From Panonychus citri (lineage: Eukaryota; Arthropoda; Arachnida; Trombidiformes; Tetranychidae), in contig NW_026515433.1 of the NCBI RefSeq assembly GCF_014898815.1, positions 2,502,501 through 2,566,500 of the forward strand: a DNA stretch of 64,000 bases. The letters run 5' to 3'. Each line of letters begins with the position of its first letter. The stretch's first letter is position 1. Shown one piece after another: positions 13,813-25,600 of the stretch. Position numbers and translations under genes: made by a program. The notes beneath the pieces are model-generated. The model searched no databases and was not told the origin of the DNA. It saw only the letters and a program-made list of their open reading frames with translations.

Positions 13813-14944
13813 TTCTAAGCAACAATTAAAATCAAATCACTGGAAGAAAACAATCAACAATCAAAAATTAAAATCAAACCAAAACCACAACTGAGAAAAC
13901 CAAACAAATCAATCAACCATTAATCAAACCATAAAGATCAAATTAACTATAAAATATTGACGACAATTATAAAAATCTAAACATTCACTTTACCTAAATT
14001 AACAATTTAATAAAAAATTTCAAGTCTTTCGACTAATCAATCAATTGGCTGTAAGGATTCAACGATTAGATGGATTAACTGAATCAAAAGTAAATCATGA
14101 AGATGAAGATTTAATTTGAATAAATGAATTCTCTTGATGATTATTTTTGACAATCACGAATTTAACTGTTGAGAAGAAAAGATTTGCTCTGTTAATCAAA
14201 GCAATTAAAGAAAGAAATAAAGAAAGAGAGAAGGAGGAAGATGGATCATAATCTTCATTGGACTCATCATCTTAATCTCTTTCATCTTCATCATCGTTCA
14301 GAGAAATTCTGAGAAAAAGTTCTTGTCATCATTTCTTCATCTCTTCTGACCTCATCTTCATCTTAATATCTTTTAAATCTTCATCTTTCCTCTTCATCTT
14401 TAAGAAGTTAATCTTAGCATCAAACATTAAATTCTAATCTAAGAAATGGTTTTGTTAAGAATTTCGAACGAAAAAAAAGTTCTAATCTAAACATAAACTT
14501 TTCTTTTTCTCTTTGAGAATTGGCATTAACCATAAAATCGCAATCGAAACATTAATCTCAATTTTCTGTTGATTAATAATCACACAATCAACGATCATCA
14601 CAATCAATGGTCAATGTTTTCATCTATCAAAACGATTGGTTGATTGTTGGTCCTTGATTATTGATCAATGTTTAGATTGAAGGTCTAAATTGTTATTAAA
14701 TCTGATTGTTGTTCCTTCCTAATTGTTGTATATCATTAATATTAACATATTGATAATGATTTTGTTTTTCGTTGTTGATTATAAATTATTATTATTTTAA
14801 ATCAAATCGATAACAATTTAGATTAATCTGAATATAATTGAGGCAATGAAAATATTATCATCATTAAATTGTCAATTCCAAGGTAAATTTGGTGATGTTT
14901 AATTGTTTACTAGTCTATCATTTGGTTTTACCTTATTTTTGATC
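13813..14944. other. Divergent intergenic region, tropomyosin / carboxypeptidase
   Basis: Shared 5' region of two divergently transcribed genes. It has A-rich and TCATCTTCATC-type stretches (14220-14410) and many TTAATTGT-like words. Presumably contains both promoters and any upstream non-coding tropomyosin exons. No convincing coding exon or RNA gene. Confidence 0.55.
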
Positions 14945-16698
14945 ATGTGGACAATTAATTGTTACCTTTTCATCAATTTGTTAATTTTGATTAAATGTAA
15001 TAATTATAATGATTACATTGTGATCTCAGTGGTTCCTAGAAACGAATTGGAAATTGATTTTATCAACAATTTAACTGATTCTAAGGTAAGATTATCACTT
15101 CTCCTCCTAATTGTTTCCACTAATTTGATTAAGATTATTAATATGTTTGTTAATTGTGTCTATTTAGCAAGCTGAATATTGGTTTTCATCAGCGACACTA
15201 AATCAACCAGTTAAATTGTTATTAAAATCAGAAAATCAACAATCAGTGTTGATTAAATTACTCGAGAGGAAAGTAATTCCCAATTATGTAGGAAAGTGAG
15301 TATTATAATAATCTTATTGTTTCATTGTTACAATTTGTCGAGTTTAATTGTTAGATTGATCAGTGAACATCAAAGGACAGTTAATGAGAAAAATGAGACA
15401 ATTAATGGTGACAATTTATTCCGATCTTATCATCGACTTTATGGAATCGAAAATTATCTGAGAAATTTGGTCACTCGATTTCCAGAGAAAGTAATTGTCT
15501 CATCATTCGGAAAGTCTTTCGAAAAGCGAAACTTGACCTTAGTTCGGATTAGCGAATCTTTAATTTCTCATAAAAATACCACTCGAAGACGAAACAGGTC
15601 AAAGCCCGTGATCTATATTCAGGGCGGAATACACGCAAGAGAATGGATCAGTCCAGCGACGGTCATTTACCTGGTTAATTATTTCACCCAATTTAGTGAC
15701 TCAGATCCAACAATCAAACGACTTTTAAACTACTTTGAATTCTGGTTTGTTCCGATCGTTAATCCCGATGGTTATGAATATACACATACCCATGTAAATA
15801 TGATTCTATTTGATCGATCATTCACAATTTAATTGATTTTCTTCTACAACAATTAACAGGATAGATTTTGGAGGAAAACAAGATCAGTAATCAATGAGAA
15901 TGATCCTTGTGTCGGTGTTGATCCGAACCGAAATTTTGATTTCTATTGGGGAGGTAAGTTGATTTCTCTAACTGATTTAATCTATTTCGTGATATTAACC
16001 TTATTCATTGTAACTCAGTTGTAGGAATCAGCGATGACCCTTGTAGTGAAATCTACCCTGGACCGAAGCCTAATTCTGAGCCTGAAGTGGCAGCGATCGT
16101 CAATTTAATTAGTCCAAATGCCAAGAGAATCAAAGCTTTTCTTGATTTCCATTCGTATAATCAAAGTTGGTTAATCCCTTTTGGATTTAGTTCCCAAAAG
16201 TCCAAAGACTTTGCAGATCTGGTAATTGAAGAATCGAATTGATTGAAATCTAAATTAATTTGCACCCTCTCTAATTTAATGATTAGTTTAATTAGTTTTC
16301 TCTTCATTCTAATGATCGTTTCGTTAGGAACGAATTGCCAAAAAATCCACCAATGCTTTGGCTTTGATCCATGGAACCAAATATTCAGTTGGAAACAAAG
16401 CTAAACTACTTTGTAAGTTTGATAACAATTAAATCCGTTGATTATTAATTGTTGCTCTCTAGATTCTGCCTCTGGAATAGCTGATGATTGGGCTAAAGGA
16501 GTTGCCAAAATTAAATATTCATTTACAATTGAATTAAGTGATAAAGGTGAGTTCGGATTTCTATTACCACCGGACAGGATAATTCCTGTTGGTCAAGAAA
16601 TTACCGAAGCAATTAAAGTGTTCAGTCTGGAATTAATGAAAGAAATTAATCAACGACGAGTTAACAGAAAGAAAATCAAAAACAATCAACACCATTGA
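14945..16698 (+). CDS. M14 zinc carboxypeptidase, B-like specificity, 7 exons, 439 aa
   Basis: Secreted zymogen exopeptidase that trims C-terminal residues, typically in digestion. Exons: 14945..15085, 15168..15295, 15355..15793, 15860..15953, 16025..16221, 16328..16412, 16463..16698 (1320 nt). The first in-frame ATG gives a hydrophobic signal peptide, then a propeptide of about 100 residues. Catalytic domain: zinc motif HAREW (His, Glu), NPDGYEYTHTH then WRKTR, DPNRNF, third zinc His in DFHSY, substrate Tyr in YSASG, catalytic Glu in FTIELSD. At the position matching CPA Ile255/CPB Asp255 (SGIADDW against SGGSxDW) there is Asp, predicting cleavage of Lys/Arg. The C-terminus is basic (VNRKKIKNN). 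It is a paralogue of the gene at 26123..27781 with shared intron positions plus one extra intron. Confidence 0.95.
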
Positions 16699-16898
16699 TC
16701 TCACAATCAAATTAACTTTAATCACTTTCCAAATTGAGATTTTAATTGTATTAATTATTCATTAGATTGATTCAATTTTCGTCAATGTATCGATTTCATT
16801 AGCTGAATAAAATTAATGATCTTTAGTGTATCCAAACTATAGATTTGTCTTTTTTTGTTGTGTGTCGATTGTTGATTAATTAATTATTGGTTATTAGT

Positions 16899-17702
16899 TC
16901 ATTTAATTCCTGGTAGAAAGGAATTAGTTGATTCTACTTTAGCTGAGTTAATTGCTCTCCATGTTTCCCGGAAAGATTCAACTTTAGTTGTTGATTTGAA
17001 TACGGGACAATTTGGTGATTCGGTTTCTCTTGATTGTCGATTTTGATATGATTTAGTTGATTTGGACATTAGACGATTACGGAGATTCGCGTTCATTTTT
17101 AGAGATTCACCTAAGGCCAAACGAAGTCTTTTCACTTCAATCTCCAGATTAGTTATATGATTGATCACTTCTAATGGAATTGCATCTGAATTGATAATCA
17201 CAATTAAGAAGAAAACAAAATCAATTTTCATTGGAAATTTACTGTTATTTTCTTTCTCTTCATTGACTTACCTTTTCCTGATTGTTTCGAGATTAAAGAA
17301 TCTAATTTGGCTGATGATTCCTCTAAATTGTCAGGATATAGATTGTTGACAATTAGTTTAAATTGTAGATCTAAATGGTAATAGAAACAAAAAATCAGAG
17401 TAAATTGTTAATGTCACAGCGATTTTAGGAATTAATCATTTACCTCTATTTTGTTGACTCAATTCTGCGATTTGATTGTGTAAACAATTAAGAACAATTT
17501 TATGTTGATCTTTAATAAATTGTAAGTTCTTTTCAACTAATCGTAACTTTAAAGTTAAATTGTTAGCAGAATCCAAAGTATCACAATTAGAATCATAACT
17601 TTTCCAATTATCAATATCGTCGAAAGTTTTATTGGTCATTAAAAGTGAAGGTGATGAAGATGTAGATGAATTTGTTGATGATGGAAAATGAGAATTGGAC
17701 AT
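16899..17702 (-). CDS. CCDC92/CCDC74-like coiled-coil protein, 3 exons, 198 aa
   Basis: Exons in transcript order: 17444..17702, 17272..17322, 16899..17185, giving 597 nt in frame. After a Ser/Thr-rich start, residues about 50-87 (KLRLVEKNLQFIKDQHK then LHNQIAELSQQNR) match the short N-terminal coiled coil of CCDC92/CCDC74, where a VEKNLxFLxxQH-type helix is followed by LHxEIxxLxxxN. A second helix (INHITNLEIEVKRLRLALG) follows, then a basic tail. The family includes centriole- or cilium-associated proteins; the function here is inferred only by resemblance. The start ATG at 17702 has a favourable AAAATG context and an in-frame stop 27 nt upstream. An open frame at 17639..17980 overlaps this start in another register (separate entry), so the N-terminus may be longer than called. 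Confidence 0.72.
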
Positions 17703-17980
17703 TTTAAGGTTCGAAGGGCAGTTTCCATACTACTGGTCACTTGTGGATCGCCACTACTATTCCCACAAGCTACTGTTGTTGTTTCACTTGTTTTAACAAT
17801 TGGAGGTAATTTGGTGATTATCTTTGATCGTTTAGTCAAAAAGGGATTAACAGGTAGACTAATCTCATCCCCTGAGGCAATGATTTCATCACCTGATTCA
17901 ATTAGACGAGTTAAATTTTCTCTATGAGGTAAACAATGTGAACAGGTAAAAGCACCAGAAGACTGAGGTCCAGTCTCCAT
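17639..17980 (-). other. Overlapping upstream open frame, 113 codons
   Basis: Begins at an ATG (17980) and runs past the CCDC92-like start in another register, stopping at 17639. The first about 90 codons look protein-like: FTCSHCLPHRENL with a CxxC-H pattern, SGDEIIASGDEI, then a Lys/Pro stretch. The last about 20 codons are His/Leu-rich out-of-frame readings of the next gene. It may be an overlapping upstream ORF, a divergent N-terminal part of the same protein cut off by a frame error, or chance. No GT-AG intron can join it in phase to the downstream frame. Confidence 0.4.
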
Positions 17981-18002
17981 TGGTGGACATTTATCCAACC
18001 AT

Positions 18003-18856
18003 TACAATCAAAATGGCCAAACAATTAACACATGATTAGGATTAACCTATTAACGAAAAGATTATCACGTCAATTTTTTTTTCTTTCACAACAATTAAGA
18101 TCAGCAATCAAGAGACATTTTGATCAAGGTAACATTTGAAATCTTTTTTAATGTTGTTCAGTTAAGAAGCAACTTGTTGTCATGGCGAAGAGAATGTTTT
18201 TTTTTTCTATTCTTTTTTTGATCGATAATCACTAACGAAAGGTAAATATTATTTTCTTGACGATTATTGTTATTTACCAATCCGGTTATTCGTCAGTTAA
18301 TCATTACAACTGTTTGATTATCTAAATCAATGATCTTCGATAAACTTAAGTTGGAATCTTATCCTTGTGTTTATATGATTTTCTGGGTTAATAATTTGAA
18401 ACCTTTTTCGTTTTGCTTTTTCTCAATGTTTGTTACCTGTTCTTTGTTTATTGATTAGTTACAGGTAACAAGATGTTCCCGGTTGACATTGAAATTACCC
18501 TTCGATTGTTCAATATTATCGAAATCGATATGATAAGTTTATCGATCTGTTTATCCTTTTCACCGCTAATGATTGGTGAAGTTCGTTGGTTTAATTGGTC
18601 CAATTTTCGGTGAAGGTTATTAACTTATGGTTCTAATTTGATTAGCTGACCTTTAGCTCAAGAAATTAAAGGTAAAAATTAAGTTAATCATCAATTTCGA
18701 CTATTCTCCTTTGTATGAAATTCTCATGTAATTAGATGAGTTTTTGTTATTGTCTTGGGATGGAAGTTCATTATTGATCACATTCGAGCTGAATTTCGTT
18801 CTGTTGAAATTTTTATTTGCGATTCAAATTGTGATCTTCATGAATTTCTTGAATTC
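18003..18856. other. Intergenic between the CCDC92-like gene and a receptor gene
   Basis: Contains the probable promoter and 5' UTR of the CCDC92-like gene (-) and the 3' flank of the receptor gene (-). T-rich, no recognisable gene. The plus-strand open frame near 18744..19025 is the antisense shadow of the receptor's last exon. Confidence 0.55.
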
Positions 18857-20156
18857 TTATTGTGATTTAATTGTTTTATTGGCTGATGAACTTGAATCAC
18901 TGACAATGGAACCTGAATTGAATGAACTTATCGTCATGAAATATGTTATCACCAAAGTGACCATTGTTGGTGGAATCGCCGGAGTGATTGTTGTCCCACC
19001 AAAGATTTTCACGCCGAAATCTTGATTGTAAATACGTCCCAAGAATAATTGTGACTTTGGAAAAATAGAAGTTAAATTAGTTCTAATGGTCAAATTGTCG
19101 AATCAAGTGAACTTACTTCGAGCATGAGTGTTGGATCTTTAGTGGACATACTAATGTTAAGAGCATTTCTTTTGGACCATCAGCGTAACTCGGAATTGAA
19201 GAGATACTTTGAGTTATTACAATTAACCGAACAACATTGAAGAAACATTCAGTAATATGGTAAATAAGAAAAGCCGAACTGGTATAGACAAGATCGTAAA
19301 TCAAAGTGACCATTTTGGGAACAACAAGAAAATAAAAAACACCCAAATACACGGAATGCTGCGTGTCAACAATCTCGATGAGTTGACCGATTTTCTCATA
19401 AATGTTTCGATAGAAAATCATTTGATCTACTCGATCGGTATCGTTCTGTTGATGAGATGACCTAACGTGACTTACTCTGTCCATTTGTCGAGATATACTA
19501 TTAAAAGCACCACCGATAAAAGCCGAACAAGTATTAATATGGTCAATCAGTGTGATGAGATAAAGCACACTGACCATTGAGAATCCTCTTCGAATGACCT
19601 GAAGTACCATTACCCAGAATATATTCGCATTCGGAGCATACATGATAATCACCACGATTATCCAGAATTGGAATATTGCGAAAAAAATCAACAAAATTCG
19701 ATGGGCGCTTCTGATCTTTCGAATGTCAGAACGAACCTGATTTTCCCATGAAAAGTAGATTGAACTCCAAATTTTATCGAATTTCGAACAAAAACTAATC
19801 GGGTTGTAGAAAGTGAGGTCATAATACATCGACATATCTCCAATTGCGGTTAAACAAGTGAAAAATATTCGATTGTTAATCTCATTGAGAAACGAATTTT
19901 CTGTGTAAACTTTATATACGAGCAACGATCCTGATGATAAAAGAATCAACGTAACAACAGTTAGACCAGCAATCGAATAGATCTGAGCTAATCGATGGAT
20001 AATAGGCCATTTGGGATAATGTCGATAAATGTAACTCGATTCAACTAAATAATATGATAGAAAAATTTGTTCACTTCGATCAGTTTTAGTTTCGGTCAAC
20101 GAAGACACTTTATTATAAATGGACTTGGAAAATGATCTTCGATCATTGATCAACAT
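18857..20156 (-). CDS. Gustatory-receptor-like 7TM protein, 2 exons, 421 aa
   Basis: Exons: 19117..20156 then 18857..19082, joined in phase across a 34-nt intron (1266 nt). The long first exon encodes about six hydrophobic segments with charged loops. The last exon encodes a further hydrophobic segment reading TMVTLVITYFMTI, resembling the TM7 TYxxxxxQF-like end of arthropod gustatory receptors. The overall size (about 400 aa), one long exon followed by a short C-terminal exon, and low sequence similarity are typical of that family, which is greatly expanded in mites. Such receptors are ligand-gated cation channels of chemosensory neurons. The start is the first ATG in frame. Receptor subfamily and ligand cannot be inferred. 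The second such gene (29961..31304) is not obviously its close copy. Confidence 0.7.
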
Positions 20157-20475
20157 TATCAAGATGATTATGATTTGTCTCGATTTAGATTCTCATGAAC
20201 AATCAACTAAATTAACTATCAAAATGTACGGAACAATCAAGAAACATTAATAACATGTAATGTAAACATTGACCAATTCACTTTGGTAAATAAACTTTAA
20301 TCAATTTATTATTAATCAATTGAAAGTATATCACAATTAGAATCACATTTCCTCTTAAATTTGACAAAAAAATACATGTAATAACCAACAATTAGTTAAA
20401 TTGAATAACAATTAATAAATAAATAGTTTGAAAGGTTAATCTTATTGATGGATTATCTCAGGCAATTGATTTTGA

Positions 20476-20988
20476 TCATGATAAAGGAGGAGCAGTTGGA
20501 ATTGTATTGTAAAAATTTAAATCAACGGTTGATTGTTGATTAGATGGTGTTGTTGGTACATTTGGATAATGATAATGATGATGATGATGTTTTAATTGTA
20601 TTGATTGTTGATGTGGATTAGGTAAACAATAGATTTTCCTTCGGGCCCAACGAATGGCTAGAATCATGATTCCAATTGCAGTGACAATTAAAACAATTGC
20701 AATACAAATACAAGTAATTCCAATGATTTGAAAAGCTTGACCAATCTCTGGATCCGATGTGATATAAAGTAATTTAGAAATGACCATTCCAAGAATACCA
20801 AATAGTAAAACAATTAAGCCAATAAACAATAAAGAGATTGTTAAATGTGATGTTGTAAAAACGGCCAAAAATTTGATCCCAGAAAAAGATGAAGTCAATT
20901 GATCTCCGTTAATTGGTTGCTGATTGTTGGCCATAAAATTGCCTCCATTTTGATTGTTGGTTGGTTGATTGCTTGACCTTTGGTCCAT
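20476..20988 (-). CDS. Small two-TM protein with C-terminal PTAP motif, 170 aa
   Basis: Single-exon frame starting at ATG 20988 (MDQRSSNQ). Polar Asn/Gln-rich N-terminus (about 1-45), then two long hydrophobic segments (about 50-80 and 92-118) forming a membrane hairpin, followed by a basic WARRK stop-transfer. The C-terminal tail has a His/Tyr cluster (KHHHHHYHY) and ends TIPTAPPLS. The family was not recognised. PTAP-type tails are known to bind the TSG101 UEV domain of ESCRT-I, so an endosomal or exosomal sorting role is possible but is only an inference. Its 5' end faces the PABP gene across about 1.4 kb. Confidence 0.7.
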   Translation of the reverse strand: MDQRSSNQPTNNQNGGNFMANNQQPINGDQLTSSFSGIKFLAVFTTSHLTISLLFIGLIVLLFGILGMVISKLLYITSDPEIGQAFQIIGITCICIAIVLIVTAIGIMILAIRWARRKIYCLPNPHQQSIQLKHHHHHYHYPNVPTTPSNQQSTVDLNFYNTIPTAPPLS

Positions 20989-22400
20989 CCAAACAATTAA
21001 GCGAATCAAAAAAGAGTCGCTAAGTTTGATTGGTTATCATTTTAAATCCTTTGCTTGATTAATTGTTTGATGATTTACTTAATTCACTGGGAAGAAAAAA
21101 TTGTTAACTTGATTGTTTAGATTTGATTAAATTGTCTTTTTCCTTGGATACAATGGTAAAAATCAATATTTAAGTGGACATTTTAGATTAGAATTAGTAA
21201 TCAATAAAAATGTCATTAAATTTTTCACCTCGATATTAATAAATTCAAATCAAATGTCACAATTGTTGACAATTTAAGTTTAAATGTCAACATGGGAATT
21301 GATTTTGATACGTCAACAATTAAGGGTCAGATTAATTGTGGAAATTGAATGGTTGCCAATATTAATAGCAGTCGGTTGATAATCATAATTGTCTTTTTTT
21401 TCCTGTTCATCGTTAATCTAAAATCAATCTTGTTAATTTAATCATTGATTGTCTATAATTTATCAGTTCAATTGATTTTCTATTTGATGTTATCATTGAT
21501 CAACTATAGTAGGAAAATAAACTTTTAGATCAATGATGAACAAGGAACAATTTGAATTTCTATCATGTTTTGAAACTCTAACAATTAAAACCTTTCCTCA
21601 TTTAACTTGGTAAATAATCAAAAAGAGATTATAAATAAAGTAAAGATTAACTAATCAACCAGATGAAGACGTAATTCCCAAAGGAGTGATGACAAATTGG
21701 ATGATACATGATAAGTCATCATCATTCACATGATTGTTTTGTGATAAAAGCTGATTCCACATGAAAGTTGAACATCTAATTATCGATGGAAAAGTCAACA
21801 ACAATCAACTAGAGCGAGAGAAAATAAAGAAAAATCTAAAAATATAAACAAAAAGAAAAAAAAAGAAATTAGAATTGAAATTAGTAAAGAAAACAAAATG
21901 GCGATCACATGAAATTAAAACGTTAACCAGTTAACCGTTAAATACCTGAAATAAATTACATAACAATTTAACTGATTGGCGGGGAATCACCTCAATCATC
22001 ACCCTACAAACAATCACCAATTACAATTAACAAAAGAATAGAAAAGAAAAGAAAAACAAAACAAAATTATCATCCCATCTCAATGGAAAAAAAAACAAAC
22101 AACAAACAAAACACAAAGAGAAAAAGAAAAAAAGAAAACACTCTCTTGCTAAATTGTTTCCATCACAAACAAGTTAATCGTCGTATCCGATTAGAAGATT
22201 TAATTGTAATTAACACAAAACAAAAGAACAAATTAACAACAATCAAATTAAATCCAATCCTTATTCTTATCCTTATATTTGGCGGTAAAAAGCTAAACAT
22301 TATTGCGAATTGGATTGTTTACTATTCGGTTTCCATGGTAACCTGAAGGTGGAAGTAGATGTCACCACTTTAGTAGAACAGTAGAACGACGAATGCATTT
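20989..22400. other. Divergent intergenic region upstream of PABP
   Basis: About 1.4 kb between divergently transcribed genes. AT-rich with the common ACAATTAA-type words; A-rich and Lys-coding by chance at 22083-22170. No gene recognised. The PABP promoter should lie near 22300-22450. Confidence 0.55.
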
Positions 22401-22428
22401 CCGAAAGCTTTACTTTCTTTAGTGAATT

Positions 22429-22472
22429 CTCTTCTCCACTCTCTGCTTCTTTTTCTCTCTCCCTTTGAATTT
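22429..22472 (+). promoter_or_regulatory. Pyrimidine-rich tract in PABP 5' UTR (TOP-like candidate)
   Basis: A C/T-dominated stretch lies about 160-200 nt upstream of the PABP start codon. PABP mRNAs in animals are known terminal-oligopyrimidine (TOP) messages whose translation follows mTOR signalling. If transcription starts at a C inside this tract, the mRNA would be TOP-class. The start site is not visible from sequence, so this is a candidate only. Confidence 0.35.
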
Positions 22473-22524
22473 TTTAAGTATTTGTCTCCACTCTGTTTAA
22501 AAACGAACAAGGTGGAGATTTTAT

Positions 22525-22635
22525 TAGAAAAAAGAAACGTCTAAAACCATCAATCAACAAAATTGAGAACAAAAAAATCTAAAAAAATAGAAAATATCCA
22601 AAAAAAAGAGTAAAACAAAAAAAAACCCAAAAAAG
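22525..22635 (+). promoter_or_regulatory. A-rich leader just before PABP start: likely autoregulatory element
   Basis: The 110 nt before the start codon are strongly A-rich, with many runs of 5-9 A. In mammals PABPC1 mRNA carries an A-rich 5' UTR element that PABP itself binds to repress its own translation. The position immediately upstream of the PABP ATG makes the same feedback likely here. The A bias is directly seen; the function is from the known family. Confidence 0.7.
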
Positions 22636-25600
22636 ATGAACAATCCTGCTGGACCGAGTTATCCCATGGCCTCCTTGTACGTTGGTGATCTGGCCCCCGA
22701 TGTTACCGAAGCCCAGTTATTTGAAAAATTCTCAAGTGCTGGACCAGTTCTTTCCATTCGGGTATGTCGGGATATGATCACCAGACGATCTCTTGGCTAT
22801 GCTTATGTTAATTTTCAACAACCTCCTGATGGTAAGTGTTAACCTTTACTTTATCTTCTCTTTCTTTTTCTCTCTCTAGTCTTACTTGTGTTCTTCTTTC
22901 ACTTCTGTGTTGTTATCTTTTTTGCCTCTCTTTTTTCCCTTTACACTCTCTGTGTAGGTTTTCTAGTCTTGCTCTATTCCTTCCTTATTCATCCACCTCC
23001 AACTTACCCTATTTTTGAACTATTATACCTTCCATATCTTTTATTACGTTGCTTCCCTCTTCTTTTTATATCCTTTTTTGTGTTGAATTTTTATTATTGC
23101 TACGCAGTATTTTTCTGTTGAAGGTTTAGTGCTGATAGTCTATATATTAATATCTGTTTAATCGATGACTCCCTTTTCTCCGTTTTATCCTTTATACTAA
23201 ATTTCACTTTATTTATCGAGCACTCTTTTCTCATGTAGCTGAAAGAGCTTTGGACACTATGAACTTTGATGTCATTAATGGTAAACCAATTCGTATCATG
23301 TGGTCCCAACGAGATCCTTCCCTTCGAAAATCAGGCGTGGGAAATATTTTCATTAAGAATCTTGACAAATCAATTGATAATAAGGTTATGTACGACACAT
23401 TCTCCACTTTTGGCAACATTTTATCCTGTAAAGTTGCTGTCGACGAGGAAGGAAACTCACGTGGCTATGGTTTTGTCCATTTTGAAAATGAAGAATCAGC
23501 TCTAAACGCCATTGCTAAGGTCAACTCTATGTTGTTGAATGGTAAAAAAGTATTTGTCGGACGTTTTGTCCCAAGAAAGGAGAGAGAGAAAATTATTGGT
23601 GAAAAATCAAAGCGATTCACCAATATTTATGTCAAAAACTTTGGTGATGAAATTGACTCCGACGAAAAGTTGAAAGACATGTTCGAGGTCTATGGTAAAG
23701 TTGTGTCCTGCAAAGTTATGGGCGATGACAATGGCAAAACCAAAGGATTTGGATTTGTCAGCTTTGAAGAACCAGAACAAGCGGAAAAGGCCGTTGACGA
23801 TTTGAACGGTAAAGAATTGAGTGGAGGCAAAACACTTTATGTAGGCCGAGCTCAAAAGAAAGCTGAAAGACAAGCTGAGCTCAAACGACGATTTGAGCAA
23901 TTGAAAATGGAGAGATTGAACCGTTACCAAGGTGTCAATCTTTATGTTAAAAATCTTGATGACACTATTGATGATGAAAGACTTCGTAAAGAATTCTCTC
24001 CATTTGGTACAATCACCAGTGCCAAGGTCATGACTGAATCGAATGCCAGAAGCAAAGGTTTTGGTTTCGTTTGTTTCTCAGCTCCAGAAGAAGCAACCAA
24101 AGCTGTAACTGAAATGAACAATCGAATCGTTGGTTCGAAACCTCTTTACGTCGCATTAGCTCAAAGAAAAGATGAGAGGAAAGTTCATCTCATCACTCAA
24201 CACATGCAAAGAGTTGGTGGAGGTAAGTTTATCCTATTTATTATTATTTTTAGATGATTAACAACATTCATTGATCTTTATGATGAACTGACTTTTTCTT
24301 GAGAGCTCAGGAACTGCTGGTGTCAGGATTACCTGACAGAACCCACTGGCGTTAAGGTTTCTGATCTCAGTTCATGATATCGTCTTGTCTGATATTCTGA
24401 AACTTACAAAGTTCTTTTCTATCATCGAAACATGTGTTGATTAATCTTTTTCATATTTTATTATTTACAGGAATCAGAATGCCACCAATGGCTAATACCA
24501 ACTCTGCTGCTGCTGCAGCTCATCCACATGCACATCACCCTCATCATCATCATCCCAATTTGGCTCCAGCCGCTGCCATGTTCCCCAACCACGCTGCAGC
24601 CATCGCTTCACTTGGAGCTCTTGGTAATGCTGGTAAGTTTTCAATACCCTTCTGATTCAGTCTGACTTTCGTTAAAACTCATGTTATTTAACCTTTATTG
24701 TCGAGACAAGTTTTTCTCATGATGAAATAACTCCAAATCCATTCGATGAACCGAGCAACACGTTGTTCGGATAGGATTAATAAGTTTCTCTGATTATTTC
24801 TATCAGTACACTTAACATATTGGAACCGAGAAATTATATTAACCTAACTATTATTTTCGCAGGTCCTCAAGCTGGACATCAAGGAGCACCTCAGCCAGGT
24901 TATTATATTCCAACTATGGCTCCTCATCAAATGCAACAACGTAGTTCTTACTACCAACCTCAAGGTGGACCATCAGCTCCAGGTCCACAACAAGCACGAA
25001 ATCCTAGGTGGCCTGGTGCTCAACAAATGCCACGTGGTGCTCCCCAAGCCTATAATCAAGCCTTGCGTGCTCGTGGTCCATCAATGGCCGCTGGTCAAGG
25101 CCCACGACCAAATCAAGTTCCATCATCATCCGGACCCGGTGGATCAAGACCAATCACAGGAGGTGCTCAATCAATGCCTCAAGGTATGGGACCTCGAGGG
25201 GCACCTCGTGGAGCACCACCATCTTCCGTCCGAGCATCAAACACTGGACAACAATCTGCTATGGGCAGTTATAAATTCAATTCTCAAATTAGAAATCCGC
25301 CACCGGTCCAAATGGCTCCACAGGTAATTTAAACTTTAATCTTTTTCATTAGTCCAACAATACCTTCCTGGTTGACGTTGAAGAAGTTAATCCTCCAGGT
25401 CATTGGAGCTTGGAAGATTATTATCCTTTACTTAGGCCGATAGATTGTTCAAACGCTTTGATTTATCAAGTGATATCTTTGAATTGATCTACACGCGATT
25501 AAGGAGACAATTGGTGAATTATTATCATATTAATTTTGATCTTCTCATTTTTCCACAGTCTAACATGCAAGTTGCTCAAGGTGCTCCACAACAAGACGTT

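Noticed and set aside
18744..19025. Plus-strand open frame of 93 codons
   Set aside because: Antisense of the receptor's last exon, which fits phase and family on the other strand.
22083..22346. Lys/Asn-rich open frame upstream of PABP
   Set aside because: Low-complexity A-rich DNA in the promoter region; no motif, wrong place for a PABP exon.
23607..23930. Minus-strand frame inside PABP exon 2
   Set aside because: Shadow of a highly conserved RRM coding exon.
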